Shown: one piece after another, positions 1 to 9,039 of the stretch | Position numbering within the stretch: the first letter of the stretch is position 1 | Layout of the letters: every line of letters begins with the position of its first letter | NCBI GenBank assembly: GCA_023229505.1 | Contig: JALNZD010000002.1 | Span: 120,118 to 184,117, forward strand | DNA from: Bacteroidales bacterium | GTDB taxonomy: Bacteria > Bacteroidota > Bacteroidia > Bacteroidales > JAGOPY01 | Direction: 5' to 3' | Length of the DNA stretch: 64,000 bases | The notes under the pieces: generated by a model | Database searches by the model: none | Told to the model about the DNA's origin: nothing | Seen by the model: the letters and a program-made list of their open reading frames with translations, nothing else | Made by a program: the position numbers and the translations under genes

Positions 1-2414
1 ACCGCATCCACCGGATTGCCGGTAGCTGCCCGGATGATATAAAAACTTATGGTAAGCATGCCTACAAGGAATGCCATCAGGCCTGCAAGCAGGAAATATA
101 TCCAGTTCAGACTGGTATGATAGATGAAACTGTCGTTCAGCCAGATGTCGAGCCGCCACCAGGCCACCGGGACAGCAATGACAAACGCGATCAGTATCAG
201 CAAAATAAATTCTTTGTATAGCAGGCTGAGTATACTTCCCACTGAAGCACCCAGTATTTTACGTATCCCGATCTCCTTGGTTCGTTGTTCAGTCACAAAG
301 GATGATAATCCAAGCAGCCCGAGCAGGGCGATAAATATGGTGATTATCGTGGCCAGATTGAAGATCACTCCGATCTTTTTCTCGCCTTCATATTGCTCCT
401 CCAGGATTTGTGTGATATACCTGTAATCAAACGGGCGGCCTGCGCCAAAGGCGTTCCATTTTTCCTCGATGAAGTCAATGGCCTCTTTCTCCTTACCCTC
501 TTTTAACCTCACAGTAAGTATATACCGGGGAACATCGCTGATAAAAAAGATGATGGGCTCAATTTTATTGTGCAACGACCGGTAATGGAAATCTTTGACC
601 ACGCCGATCACTTTCATTATCCTGCCAGGATCGCCTTCAAGGTCAAACCCGTATTGTATTTTTTTCCCGATCGGGTCATCTTCCCAGTCCAGGGTCTTTA
701 CCGCAGTCTCATTGATGATAACCGCTTCTGTCTTGTCAGTACCCATATCCCGGTCAAAATCACGTCCTTGCACGATTTCCATTCCCATTGTTTTAATATA
801 GTCATAGTCGGTTTGCGCAAGGATCAATGCCATATCAGCCATTTTATCCTCTCTTTCCACGCGCATCACCTGTATCCACTGGATATTGCCCGGTACGCCT
901 ATGCTGTTAGTGGCGCTTATGATATCCGGGTTTTGCAGCAACTCGTTTTTAAATGTTTCTGCCTTACTGCGAAAAGTCGAATCCTGCATCTCCATAACCA
1001 GGAGATTTTCTTTATTGAATCCCAGGTCGGTGTTTCGCAGGAAATTAAGCTGGCTTGATACGACGATCGTACCGATGATCATGAGAATAGCGATGAAAAA
1101 CTGGATAATCACGAGCACCTTCCTCAGGAATCCGCTTTTTTTACCTGCTTTTGAAACAGTGCCCCTTAAAACGGTCATTGGGATGAACGAAGAAAGATAG
1201 AAAGACGGATAACTACCCGAGAAAACACCAACCGACAAGGTGATCAAAAGGACCATCCCGATCACGGCAGGCTGTGTGAATAATGAAAATTCAAGCGATT
1301 TGCCGGAAAGCTGGTTAAAATCGGGAAGCAGGACGAAAACGATACAAAGGGCTATGACCAGGGCAAATCCAGCCATGATGACCGATTCGGAAAGGAACTG
1401 GGTGACCAGTTGACTCCTGTATGCACCGACTACCTTTCGCATGCCGACCTCGCGCGCCCTGTTGGCTGAACGGGCCGTGGCCATATTCATATAGTTAATA
1501 GTGGCTATAAGCAGGATAAAGAAAGCAACCGCAGTAAAAATGTAAATATAAGCCATATTGCCCGAAGGCAATTCAGCGCCAAGCCCCTGCGTAAAATGGG
1601 TTTTGGCCAGGAGTGTGTAACGAAGATCAAAACTCGCGTTGATCTGGTCACCGATAGGTTTCATGTATTTCGCATAAAAAGCCGGAAATTTATCCACGAT
1701 GCCTTTCATGTCCGAGTTTTCATTCAACAGAATGAAGGTATAAACCCCGATATTCCAGAAAGCGATCGGCTCCATACTGTTAAAGTTATTGCGGCCGATA
1801 ATCTCTTCGAGCGATGCAACGGATAAGAGCGCATCATATTTTAAATGCGAATTGGAAGGCTGATCTTCAATAACTGCCGTGACTTTATAAGACCTCCCTG
1901 AACCTGTCTGGATCATTTCACCGATCGGGTTCTTATCATCAAAGTATTTCCTGGCTATCTTCTCTGTGAGTACCATAGTAAAAGGCTCAGTAAGCGCTTT
2001 TTCCGGTGTGCCCATCAGGAATTTGATCGTAAATACATCAGCAACATTAGAATCAGCAAAATAGAAGTCCTCCTCATAATATTCCTTATCTCCATATCTG
2101 AACAGGGCATTACCCACCTGGTTGAGACGCGTAAAAGCCTCCACTCCAGGGAACTCAAGCTTGAATGCAGGGCCCATGGGAACCGGGACAACGGCAAACC
2201 TGTCGTGACGATTGGAGATATTAAAATCCGATTCGATGCGATAGATTCTCTCATGCTTCTCATGGTGCTTGTCGTAAGTAATTTCATCCCTGACATACAA
2301 CAGGATGAAGATAAATGCGGCAAGGCCAATGGAAAGCCCCAGGATATTGAGGAAAGTATAGAACTTATTTCTCAATAAATTGCGGAAGGCGGAAAGGAGG
2401 AAGTTTTTTAACAT
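1..2414 (-). CDS. FtsX/MacB-type ABC transporter permease (3' end cut by window)
   Basis: Inner-membrane permease of the MacB/FtsX class, which works with an ATPase in mechanotransmission or efflux rather than classical import. The frame is open from the ATG at 2414 to the window edge, about 804 codons. It begins MLKNFLLSAFRNLLRNKFYT followed by a membrane segment (LNILGLSIGLAAFIFILLYV), the family's usual start. A MacB_PCD-like periplasmic domain follows, then the signature MNMATARSANRAREVGMRKV after a membrane segment, and the four-plus-four membrane layout of duplicated Bacteroidota FtsX permeases. The last residues read IIRAATGNPVDA, matching the usual xNPVxALRxE terminus, so only a few residues are missing. 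The ATPase gene lies 110 bases upstream. The substrate cannot be read from sequence. Confidence 0.93.
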   Translation of the reverse strand, partial: MLKNFLLSAFRNLLRNKFYTFLNILGLSIGLAAFIFILLYVRDEITYDKHHEKHERIYRIESDFNISNRHDRFAVVPVPMGPAFKLEFPGVEAFTRLNQVGNALFRYGDKEYYEEDFYFADSNVADVFTIKFLMGTPEKALTEPFTMVLTEKIARKYFDDKNPIGEMIQTGSGRSYKVTAVIEDQPSNSHLKYDALLSVASLEEIIGRNNFNSMEPIAFWNIGVYTFILLNENSDMKGIVDKFPAFYAKYMKPIGDQINASFDLRYTLLAKTHFTQGLGAELPSGNMAYIYIFTAVAFFILLIATINYMNMATARSANRAREVGMRKVVGAYRSQLVTQFLSESVIMAGFALVIALCIVFVLLPDFNQLSGKSLEFSLFTQPAVIGMVLLITLSVGVFSGSYPSFYLSSFIPMTVLRGTVSKAGKKSGFLRKVLVIIQFFIAILMIIGTIVVSSQLNFLRNTDLGFNKENLLVMEMQDSTFRSKAETFKNELLQNPDIISATNSIGVPGNIQWIQVMRVEREDKMADMALILAQTDYDYIKTMGMEIVQGRDFDRDMGTDKTEAVIINETAVKTLDWEDDPIGKKIQYGFDLEGDPGRIMKVIGVVKDFHYRSLHNKIEPIIFFISDVPRYILTVRLKEGKEKEAIDFIEEKWNAFGAGRPFDYRYITQILEEQYEGEKKIGVIFNLATIITIFIALLGLLGLSSFVTEQRTKEIGIRKILGASVGSILSLLYKEFILLILIAFVIAVPVAWWRLDIWLNDSFIYHTSLNWIYFLLAGLMAFLVGMLTISFYIIRAATGNPVDA

Positions 2415-2420
2415 TGTAAA

Positions 2421-2476
2421 AATTGCTAAATTGTTAAACTGTTAAACTGTTAAATTGCTAAATTGTTAAATTGTTG
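2421..2476. repeat. 8-bp tandem repeat, seven units
   Basis: Seven consecutive octamers of the form AAYTGYTA (AATTGCTA, AATTGTTA, AACTGTTA twice, AATTGCTA, AATTGTTA, AATTGTTG) fill the spacer between the ATPase and permease genes. They are non-coding and sit directly upstream of the permease start, so they form part of the intercistronic leader. Other spacers in the window hold unrelated period-7 or period-8 arrays. Confidence 0.85.
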
Positions 2477-2524
2477 AATTTCAAATCAAAACTCAACTTT
2501 GCCCTTTGAACTTTGATCTTTGAA

Positions 2525-3202
2525 CTAAGCTCTGATGTTCTCCGTAACAATCTGGCCATCGAACAGGCGGACAATCCGATGGGCGTATTCGGCATCACGC
2601 TGTGAGTGGGTCACTATAATAAGGGATGTCCCTTGCTGGTTCAGGCGTTCGAGCAAGTTCATCACTTCCTCGCCATTTGCGGAGTCAAGGTTTCCGGTAG
2701 GCTCATCGGCCAGGATCAGTTTGGGATTGGCAACGACGGCACGGGCAACGGCTACACGCTGCTGCTGGCCACCGGAAAGCTGTAACGGAAAATGCTTCCT
2801 GCGATGCGTGATCTGCATCTGCTCAAGCGCTTCAGCCACCCTTCTCTTCCTCTCTGTTGCTGAAAGGCCCAGATAAATCAGGGGCAATTCGACATTTTCA
2901 AATACATTAAGCTCATCGATCAGGTTGAAATTCTGGAAAACAAAGCCGATATTTTCCTTGCGCATGCGGGCCCGCTGCCGTTCGGTAAAACGGGATACTT
3001 CGGCCCCGTTAAAGAAGTATTCCCCGCCAGTAGGATTATCGAGCAGGCCGAGGATATTAAGCAAAGTGGATTTGCCGCATCCTGAGGGACCCATGATGGC
3101 TACAAATTCTCCCGGCTTGATGCTAAAGCTAACATTGTTCAACGCCGTTGTCTCCACTTCGTCTGTGCGGAATACCTTGGTTAAATTGACAGTTTTAATC
3201 AT
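2525..3202 (-). CDS. MacB/LolD-type ABC transporter ATP-binding protein
   Basis: Cytoplasmic ATPase that powers the FtsX-type permease encoded next. At 225 aa it has the normal LolD/MacB/FtsE domain length. Walker A is GPSGCGKST near residue 40, the Q-loop lies in FVFQNFNLIDELNVFENVELP, the signature is LSGGQQQRVAVARA, Walker B is LILADEPTGNLDS, and the switch His is in IIVTHS. The FVFQNFNLI region is typical of MacB-like ATPases. It is the fourth gene of the minus-strand series HlyD-small protein-DUF5916-ATPase-permease, with about 60 bases separating it from the DUF5916 stop. This arrangement supports an adaptor-linked efflux or envelope transporter. Family assignment is firm; the substrate is unknown. 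Confidence 0.95.
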   Translation of the reverse strand: MIKTVNLTKVFRTDEVETTALNNVSFSIKPGEFVAIMGPSGCGKSTLLNILGLLDNPTGGEYFFNGAEVSRFTERQRARMRKENIGFVFQNFNLIDELNVFENVELPLIYLGLSATERKRRVAEALEQMQITHRRKHFPLQLSGGQQQRVAVARAVVANPKLILADEPTGNLDSANGEEVMNLLERLNQQGTSLIIVTHSQRDAEYAHRIVRLFDGQIVTENIRA

Positions 3203-3261
3203 TTCTTTCAGTTTTATGTCTTAGACGGTTATTAATTATTTTCTGTTACAGTAAAATCTTA

Positions 3262-5904
3262 TCATAAACTCAATCTGTAAGTGAACTTCACTAAAAAGAT
3301 ATTGTGCGGTTTGATATTGAACAGGGCATCCATGTCATTCCCGAAATCTGGCTCCCCAATGTTGTCATCCCCCATTCTGCCCTGCGACCAGACAAAGTAA
3401 ACCGCCGATCCGGGAATATATTCCCACCGGAACACCAGGTTTGACCTGAATTCGAATACCTTGAAATCGGGATTGTCAAAGCTGTAATTTAAACCTTCCT
3501 CGCCTGTTTCCGTTACTTGGTAAATTTCATTTACTGCATCATAATCAATCTCATCTGGGCTAAAAAGATGAAAGCGATCATAATAATACGACGCCATTGT
3601 TTCTGATGCTCTCTTAAATTCAGTGTATCTGCCGGCAAAGACAAATGGCTGTCCCCAGTATTGAATGGTCAGATCGGGAGTTATACTAAAATTGACCCGA
3701 ATATCAGCTTCTATGATATGGTTGTCGATGCGGGCCATGATATAACGGTTTCCGGGGACTTCGCTGATCGTTTCCACGTACTGAAGACGGTCGTGGCCAA
3801 ATTCATAAGCAGGCTCAACTGCCAGTTGCAATGCTTTAAATGGCCTGTAAGTAAGTTCCAGCGATAATCGGGTCATTTCACCATTGTCAAAGTTGCTGAG
3901 AAAATAGATCGCTCCCAGTTCCGCGACGATTTTATTACGGGAATCCGATTCCATGAATCCATAACATGTCATGCCACCCGGTGTTTTCAATGTTGGTCCC
4001 CCGCGCAGGTTATACCGGTCGACCGATTGCCCTTGAAATTCTCCTCCAACACTGAACTCCCAATAATTTTTAAACTCCAAATTCAGGTTAAGTTCCCCGC
4101 CCTGATATATGAAATTGCCTCCAAAATCCCATGCGGTATATTGATCGGCATTAACATTATATGACCTGAAAATGCCGAACGGCTCCCAAATCTCATAGCC
4201 GGCCCATAGAACCTGCTGGATGATATCGCCCTGGCGGATGTAACCCATATCATTCAATTCCAGGCCGGGAGAACGCCAGGTAACCCTGCCCTCATAACGC
4301 CAGTGCCCGCCGCCCTGTTTCCCAAATTCTGCGGTCCCCCCATACCCGGATAATGAAGTCCGGGTGGAATCAAACTTAACATGGCTGATATCGGGCCGCT
4401 GGTAATAATGCACCGGTGACTGCTGTACCTCTGATATTGCCTCAGGTTTACCGGTAAGATGGCTGAAAGAGCCTTTCAGGTTAAAATAATAAGTTTTATC
4501 TTTCCAATAGTTGGTAAAATCAAGCCCCGCTGTGTAGGCTGAACCAGGCAGGTAATCAAGGGTTGAATCATTGATAAAGCGGTTTGTGGCTGTGAACATG
4601 CCACCCAGGATAGTTTTACCCTGGTTGATATCTTTTTGCAGGCGGGCATTGAAATAATTGGTCCAGGGCTCAACGGTAACCTTTTTTTCAACCCCATCAG
4701 AATCGATTAGCGCATGCTCTTCTTTTGTAACACTTTCCATCACCCCGACTGACCATCCGTTGCTTGTCTTTCCGGATAGTTTGAAAGCACCGAGGATTGC
4801 ACTATTTCCGGGCATCTTCAGGAATTCACCTTCTGCAATTTCCGGCTCATAATGAGGCTGTCTTCCAATCCTTCTGGAATAAAACAGGTTGTCCTGGGAT
4901 ATCGAGCCTTCTCCCCCTGTTAACTGGTAATCGTAAATATTGTTCCCTTCGACAAAAAAAGGTCTTCTTTCACTGTAGAAAGTCTCAAAAGCCGTTAAAT
5001 TAACAACAGAGGGATCGGCTTCAACCTGCCCGAAATCAGGGTTTATGGTGAAATTCATCGTCAGATCGTTGGTGACAGCCACCTTGCCGTCAAGGCCGGC
5101 ATTGAAACCGTAATCCCTGCCGTCGGCATAGGGATTTCCTTCTTCTTTCTCATAATTTTCAATCTTTCCCATGATATAAGGAAGAAGTTCCACCTCCCTT
5201 TTCGGCTTGACACCGGTGATCCCATTCAGATCGCCAAACTGGCTGACCCAGCCTGACGCATCCATCGGAATGGGTTGCCAAAGCGACAATTCATCCAGTC
5301 TGAACAGAATTCGCCCGACATTAAGGCCCCAGCGGTATTGCTCAGCTTTCGCAAACCTCAGCTGGGTATAGGGAATCTTTATTTCGGCGACCCACCCGAG
5401 TGAATCAATGGATGTTTTAACATACCACACCGGGTCCCATGTATAATCTTCTTCCCCGTCATTTGAAATAAAATAGTCGCTCTTGACACCTGATGCATTA
5501 ACTAAAAATGCAAAAGCAGTTCTGCGATCATAGTAACTGTCAATATGAACGCCGACCAGGTCACCTTCCATTTCATCCCGGCGTGTAAGGCGCTTTTCGA
5601 TCTTGTCCGGTTCCGTATCATAGGCCCGTATGGCAATATAAAGAGCCTCATCATCATATATAATTTTAAATTCAGTCAATTGGGTAGGGGCTTTGCCATC
5701 ATAAGGCTCACGCTGGATGAAACTACCTTCCCAGCCTGGTGAATCCCAGGTTGCTTCATCCACCTTGCCATCGATCACAAGGGCATCCCCTGAAATTCGT
5801 GCAGCTTCGTAAAAACGCTTCTCCTGCGCGATAAGTCCGTTAATGCCGCTTATCATCCCAAAAAGGATCATCAGAAATAATATCGACCGGTATTTCTTAT
5901 TCAT
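3262..5904 (-). CDS. DUF5916 outer-membrane beta-barrel protein with CBM9-like N-terminus
   Basis: 880 aa protein with an N-terminal signal peptide ending around GLIAQ. Residues about 35-230 form a carbohydrate-binding-family-9-like domain (IDGKVDEATWDSPGWEGSFI, then DDEALYIAIRAYDTEPD), a fold that in other proteins binds sugars or haem-like ligands. The remainder is the DUF5916 region with the diagnostic stretch NPDFGQVEADPSVVNLTAFE followed by ERRPFFVEG, and then alternating aromatic beta-strands ending FLVKFTYRLSL, a typical outer-membrane barrel terminus. The family is widespread in Bacteroidota and its biochemical role is not established. Here it is embedded in an efflux operon between a small protein and the ATPase, so it could be the outer-membrane partner; that is inference only. 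Confidence 0.88.
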   Translation of the reverse strand: MNKKYRSILFLMILFGMISGINGLIAQEKRFYEAARISGDALVIDGKVDEATWDSPGWEGSFIQREPYDGKAPTQLTEFKIIYDDEALYIAIRAYDTEPDKIEKRLTRRDEMEGDLVGVHIDSYYDRRTAFAFLVNASGVKSDYFISNDGEEDYTWDPVWYVKTSIDSLGWVAEIKIPYTQLRFAKAEQYRWGLNVGRILFRLDELSLWQPIPMDASGWVSQFGDLNGITGVKPKREVELLPYIMGKIENYEKEEGNPYADGRDYGFNAGLDGKVAVTNDLTMNFTINPDFGQVEADPSVVNLTAFETFYSERRPFFVEGNNIYDYQLTGGEGSISQDNLFYSRRIGRQPHYEPEIAEGEFLKMPGNSAILGAFKLSGKTSNGWSVGVMESVTKEEHALIDSDGVEKKVTVEPWTNYFNARLQKDINQGKTILGGMFTATNRFINDSTLDYLPGSAYTAGLDFTNYWKDKTYYFNLKGSFSHLTGKPEAISEVQQSPVHYYQRPDISHVKFDSTRTSLSGYGGTAEFGKQGGGHWRYEGRVTWRSPGLELNDMGYIRQGDIIQQVLWAGYEIWEPFGIFRSYNVNADQYTAWDFGGNFIYQGGELNLNLEFKNYWEFSVGGEFQGQSVDRYNLRGGPTLKTPGGMTCYGFMESDSRNKIVAELGAIYFLSNFDNGEMTRLSLELTYRPFKALQLAVEPAYEFGHDRLQYVETISEVPGNRYIMARIDNHIIEADIRVNFSITPDLTIQYWGQPFVFAGRYTEFKRASETMASYYYDRFHLFSPDEIDYDAVNEIYQVTETGEEGLNYSFDNPDFKVFEFRSNLVFRWEYIPGSAVYFVWSQGRMGDDNIGEPDFGNDMDALFNIKPHNIFLVKFTYRLSL

Positions 5905-5928
5905 ATTTCAAGGTGATGGCTTACTGGC

Positions 5929-6198
5929 TCAGACCGTGGCTTCACTTTTTCTTCTGAACATCAGGGGCACCTTATCATTTATAGGCGCCCCGATCTCCAC
6001 CAGTTCCCAATCTTTCTCATGGGATGCAATCTTATGCTTCAGCACAGTCACTTTATCTTTTGGTGGTGCTCCTTCTGCTTCGAAATGCAGCAGTTCGACT
6101 TTATAATGAATGACCTTTTTCCGGCCATTGATCGTTACCTCGATCTCTACATTTTGCTCAGGTTCAAAATCCGGGACTACAATAACTATTTCGCGCAT
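5929..6198 (-). CDS. small protein of unknown function in the efflux operon
   Basis: 89 aa protein without signal peptide or membrane segment. It starts MREIVIVVPDFEPEQNVEIE and looks like a small beta-rich cytoplasmic protein with many charged residues. The gene sits 18 bases after the HlyD adaptor stop and 24 bases before the DUF5916 start, so it is almost certainly co-transcribed. I do not recognise a named domain. Placement between an adaptor and an outer-membrane protein is unusual for an efflux operon. The coding call rests on tight operon spacing and a clean frame. Confidence 0.75.
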   Translation of the reverse strand: MREIVIVVPDFEPEQNVEIEVTINGRKKVIHYKVELLHFEAEGAPPKDKVTVLKHKIASHEKDWELVEIGAPINDKVPLMFRRKSEATV

Positions 6199-6216
6199 AG
6201 TGATGGTTATTTGTTA

Positions 6217-7467
6217 TTATTTCAGCACCAGTTTATCCTTATTACCGAAGTTGTCGTAAGAGGAGATGATCACCTCCTCACCTGGTTCCAGTCCTTCCAG
6301 TACCTCATAATACCTGGTATTCTGCCTGCCCAGTTTGATATTTCTTTTAACTGCATAATCACCGGAAGGATCCACAACATAAACCCAGTTTCCGCCGGTT
6401 TGCTGGAAAAAGCCGCCTCTTTTCAGGATCAGGGCTTCGGCGGGCGTGCTGAATTGCAACCGCATCTGGATGGTCTGCCCCCGTTTGATGTTATCCGGAG
6501 CTTCATCCTTGAATAGCATGTCCACCTGGAAAGCCCCGCCCGTGACACCGGTATAGATCTTGTTCACGTATAATTGATAAGTCTTACCGCTGAAATCGAG
6601 TTCTGCCTCCTGCCCGGGCATTACCCTTGAAACATAGCGCTCATCGATGCTGGCACGCATCTTATAACCGTCCATGATGTCAATCTGGCCTAACCGTTCA
6701 CCTTCCGACCGTGTTTCTCCTATTTCGACATTAAAGGAAGAAAGAACCCCGTCAGCAGGGGCCCTTACCAATAGCTTTTCCATATTACTCCTTAAAAGGG
6801 TGAGGTTCGCTTTCATCCGGTCGACGGAAGCAGAAATCTGCCGCTTCTGTTCTTCAGTCGAAATCGAATCAAGCCGCTGCAAATCAAGGCTGATCGAAAG
6901 CTGTTTGCTGGAAAACTCAAAATCCCTTTTGGCATCCTGGTATTCCTTTAAGGTATAAACTCCTTCATCATAAAGCTTTTGAGCCCGTTCATATTCATTT
7001 TTCACTTCGTCTATCTGGTAGAGCAGGTTGGTAATCTCTTTCTGACGGAGGAATTTATTTTGCTCGAGGGCAATACGGGAATTCTGCAAGTTGTTGATGG
7101 CATCATACATCCTGGTTTCCTGGTCCATGTAACTCAACTGCATGTTTGCATTGCTAAGTTGCAGAATAACGTCGTCTTTTTTCACTTCAGCGCCATCTTC
7201 CACAAACTTCTTCTCAACAGTACCTCCCAAAACTGCATCAATATAGATGGTGGTGCGGGGCTGGACCACGCCATCCACCGGAATAAACTCCTGGAAATTA
7301 TCCAGCGTGACCGTAGCGATGGTTACCTGGTCTTTTTCAATATTAAGCCGGCTCGACCGGTCAAGGAATAAAAAAAGATAAAGAAGGAAAAAAACAAAAA
7401 CCGCTAAAGCAGTGTACTGAAGTATCTTTTTAGTAGTCCATTTCTTCTTTTCAATGATCCGGTCCAT
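6217..7467 (-). CDS. HlyD/MFP-family efflux periplasmic adaptor subunit
   Basis: 416 aa periplasmic adaptor anchored by one N-terminal membrane segment (LQYTALAVFVFFLLYLFLFL, about residues 17-36). The first half of the lipoyl/barrel-sandwich domain is in TIYIDAVLGGTVEKKFVEDG. A long alpha-helical hairpin follows (about residues 115-235), and the second lipoyl half reads LVRAPADGVLSSFNVEIGE. A beta-barrel and membrane-proximal domain end the protein (ISSYDNFGNKDKLVLK). Such adaptors link an inner-membrane transporter to an outer-membrane exit duct. It is the first gene of the minus-strand operon that includes a MacB-type ATPase and permease. A possible sigma54-like promoter lies about 30-45 bases upstream, and an NtrC-type regulator diverges from it. 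Confidence 0.93.
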   Translation of the reverse strand: MDRIIEKKKWTTKKILQYTALAVFVFFLLYLFLFLDRSSRLNIEKDQVTIATVTLDNFQEFIPVDGVVQPRTTIYIDAVLGGTVEKKFVEDGAEVKKDDVILQLSNANMQLSYMDQETRMYDAINNLQNSRIALEQNKFLRQKEITNLLYQIDEVKNEYERAQKLYDEGVYTLKEYQDAKRDFEFSSKQLSISLDLQRLDSISTEEQKRQISASVDRMKANLTLLRSNMEKLLVRAPADGVLSSFNVEIGETRSEGERLGQIDIMDGYKMRASIDERYVSRVMPGQEAELDFSGKTYQLYVNKIYTGVTGGAFQVDMLFKDEAPDNIKRGQTIQMRLQFSTPAEALILKRGGFFQQTGGNWVYVVDPSGDYAVKRNIKLGRQNTRYYEVLEGLEPGEEVIISSYDNFGNKDKLVLK

Positions 7468-7497
7468 GAAATCTGGTTTTTGGGTTTTTTAATTTAA

Positions 7498-7512
7498 ACT
7501 AAATCCGTGCCA
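7498..7512 (-). promoter_or_regulatory. possible sigma54-type promoter of the efflux operon
   Basis: Reading the minus strand from 7512, the sequence is TGGCAC, GGATT, TAGTT. This is a perfect -24 half (TGGCAC) at the correct spacing to a weak -12 half (consensus TTGCW, three of five bases agree). It ends about 30 bases before the adaptor start codon. The divergent neighbour is a sigma54 activator, which makes the site more plausible, but the poor -12 element keeps this tentative. Confidence 0.25.
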
Positions 7513-7577
7513 TTCACTATATACTACTGATTAATAATATTTTATAATGATAGAATTTAAAAAGGGTGTTCAAAATC

Positions 7578-7620
7578 GTGCAGTTTTTTGTACACTGGCG
7601 AACATTAATTTTTACCTTTA
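7578..7620 (+). promoter_or_regulatory. possible promoter and dyad upstream of the NtrC-type regulator
   Basis: TTTG at 7587-7590 and TACCTTTA at 7613-7620 resemble the Bacteroidota -33/-7 promoter (TTTG, about 20 bases, TAnnTTTG), with one mismatch and a 22-base spacer. The -33 part lies inside a short dyad, GTGCA (7578-7582), eight bases, TACAC (7591-7595). This could be an activator site shared by the two divergent operons and used for autoregulation. It is a weak call based on pattern only. Confidence 0.3.
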
Positions 7621-7647
7621 GCTTTTATTTCGGTAGATTATTGACCT

Positions 7648-9039
7648 ATGAATGAAATTCAGGAAAAAATACCCGCCCGGGTACTTATTGTCGATGACGA
7701 CAAAGATGTTTTACTGGCCGCCCGTCTATTTTTAAAGCAACATGTTGAAGTGGTCCATACGGAAGAGAATCCGGAGAACCTGCCCAACCTGATCAACAGC
7801 GAAAATTACGACATGGTCCTGCTTGATATGAATTTCGTCCCTGATGCAACCAGCGGAAAGGAAGGATTCTATTGGCTCAACAAGATCCTGGAGACCGATC
7901 CCGCTATCGTGGTGATCCTCATCACCGGTTATGGCGACATCGAGCTGGCGGTGCAAGGCATCAAAGAGGGTGCAACCAACTTTCTCCTTAAACCCTGGGA
8001 AAACAGGAAACTGCTGGCCACTATTAAAACCTCGATGCAGCTCAGGCAGTCGAAAGTGGAACTCCAGGATCTCCGGACTAAACAGAAAGTACTGATGGCT
8101 GACCAGAACCAGCCTTACGAAACTATTATCGGCAATTCATCAGCCATGCAAAAAGTTCTGACCTCAGCACAAAAAGTGGCTGTTACTGAGGCCAATGTCC
8201 TGATCCTGGGTGAAAACGGCACCGGGAAAGAGCTGATTGCCCGTGCTATCCATCGTGCATCCAACAGGAAAGACGAAGTATTCATCAGTGTTGACCTGGG
8301 AGCGATCAGCGAATCCCTTTTCGAGAGTGAACTGTTTGGCTTTAAAAAAGGAGCTTTTACCGATGCAAAAGAAGACCGCCCGGGGCGATTCGAAGCTGCC
8401 AATAAAGGAACCATCTTCCTTGATGAGATCGGTAACCTGTCGCTATCCCTGCAGTCCAAACTGCTGAGCGTCCTGCAAAACCGGAATGTGGTAAGGCTAG
8501 GAACTAATAAGGAGGTCCCTATTGATATCCGCCTGATTTGTGCCACTAATATGCCTTTATACCAAATGGTGAAAGAGGGTAAATTCCGCCAGGATTTGCT
8601 CTACCGGATCAACACGGTTGAAGTGCATGTGCCTTCCCTGCGCGAAAGGATTGAGGATCTGCCGCTTTTGCTCGATCACTTCCTCGAAATCTATTGTAAG
8701 AAATACAAGATCACGGCCAAAAGAGTCAGCGAAGATACCATCGCAAGGCTTAAAAAACATGACTGGCCGGGTAATATCCGTGAACTGCAACATTCCGTGG
8801 AGCGGGCCATCATTATGAGCGATTCGAATATCCTTCAGCCGCATGATTTCTTTCTTTCCTCTCCAGGTGATGACAAAAGTGACAGCCTTGATCTGGATAA
8901 TATAAATCTGGAAGAAGCTGAAAGGATGCTGGTTCGCAAGGTTGTCGATAAACATGGCGGAAACATCAGTAAAGCTGCCAAAGAGCTGGGCCTTACCCGC
9001 GCTTCATTATACCGCAGAATTGAAAAATATGGTCTTTAA
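7648..9039 (+). CDS. sigma54-dependent response regulator (NtrC family)
   Basis: 463 aa transcription activator. The receiver domain (about 10-130) has the acidic pocket DDDK and phosphoacceptor Asp60 in LLDMNF. The AAA+ domain carries Walker A GENGTGKE near residue 193, the sigma54-contact loop as GAFTDA near residue 234 (the fourth variable position is Asp rather than Gly, as in many Bacteroidota members), Walker B in FLDEIGN, and the R-finger region LLYRINTVEVHVPSLRER. A Fis-type helix-turn-helix ends the protein (GNISKAAKELGLTRASLYRR). It is followed with an 11-base overlap by its histidine kinase. Divergent placement suggests that it activates the efflux operon at 7467 and below. Confidence 0.96.
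   Translation: MNEIQEKIPARVLIVDDDKDVLLAARLFLKQHVEVVHTEENPENLPNLINSENYDMVLLDMNFVPDATSGKEGFYWLNKILETDPAIVVILITGYGDIELAVQGIKEGATNFLLKPWENRKLLATIKTSMQLRQSKVELQDLRTKQKVLMADQNQPYETIIGNSSAMQKVLTSAQKVAVTEANVLILGENGTGKELIARAIHRASNRKDEVFISVDLGAISESLFESELFGFKKGAFTDAKEDRPGRFEAANKGTIFLDEIGNLSLSLQSKLLSVLQNRNVVRLGTNKEVPIDIRLICATNMPLYQMVKEGKFRQDLLYRINTVEVHVPSLRERIEDLPLLLDHFLEIYCKKYKITAKRVSEDTIARLKKHDWPGNIRELQHSVERAIIMSDSNILQPHDFFLSSPGDDKSDSLDLDNINLEEAERMLVRKVVDKHGGNISKAAKELGLTRASLYRRIEKYGL

Noticed and set aside
8942..9028. N-terminal extension of the histidine kinase from the ATG at 8942
   Set aside because: It would overlap the regulator gene by 98 bases and translate that gene's HTH region out of frame; the ATG at 9029 directly precedes the membrane segments.
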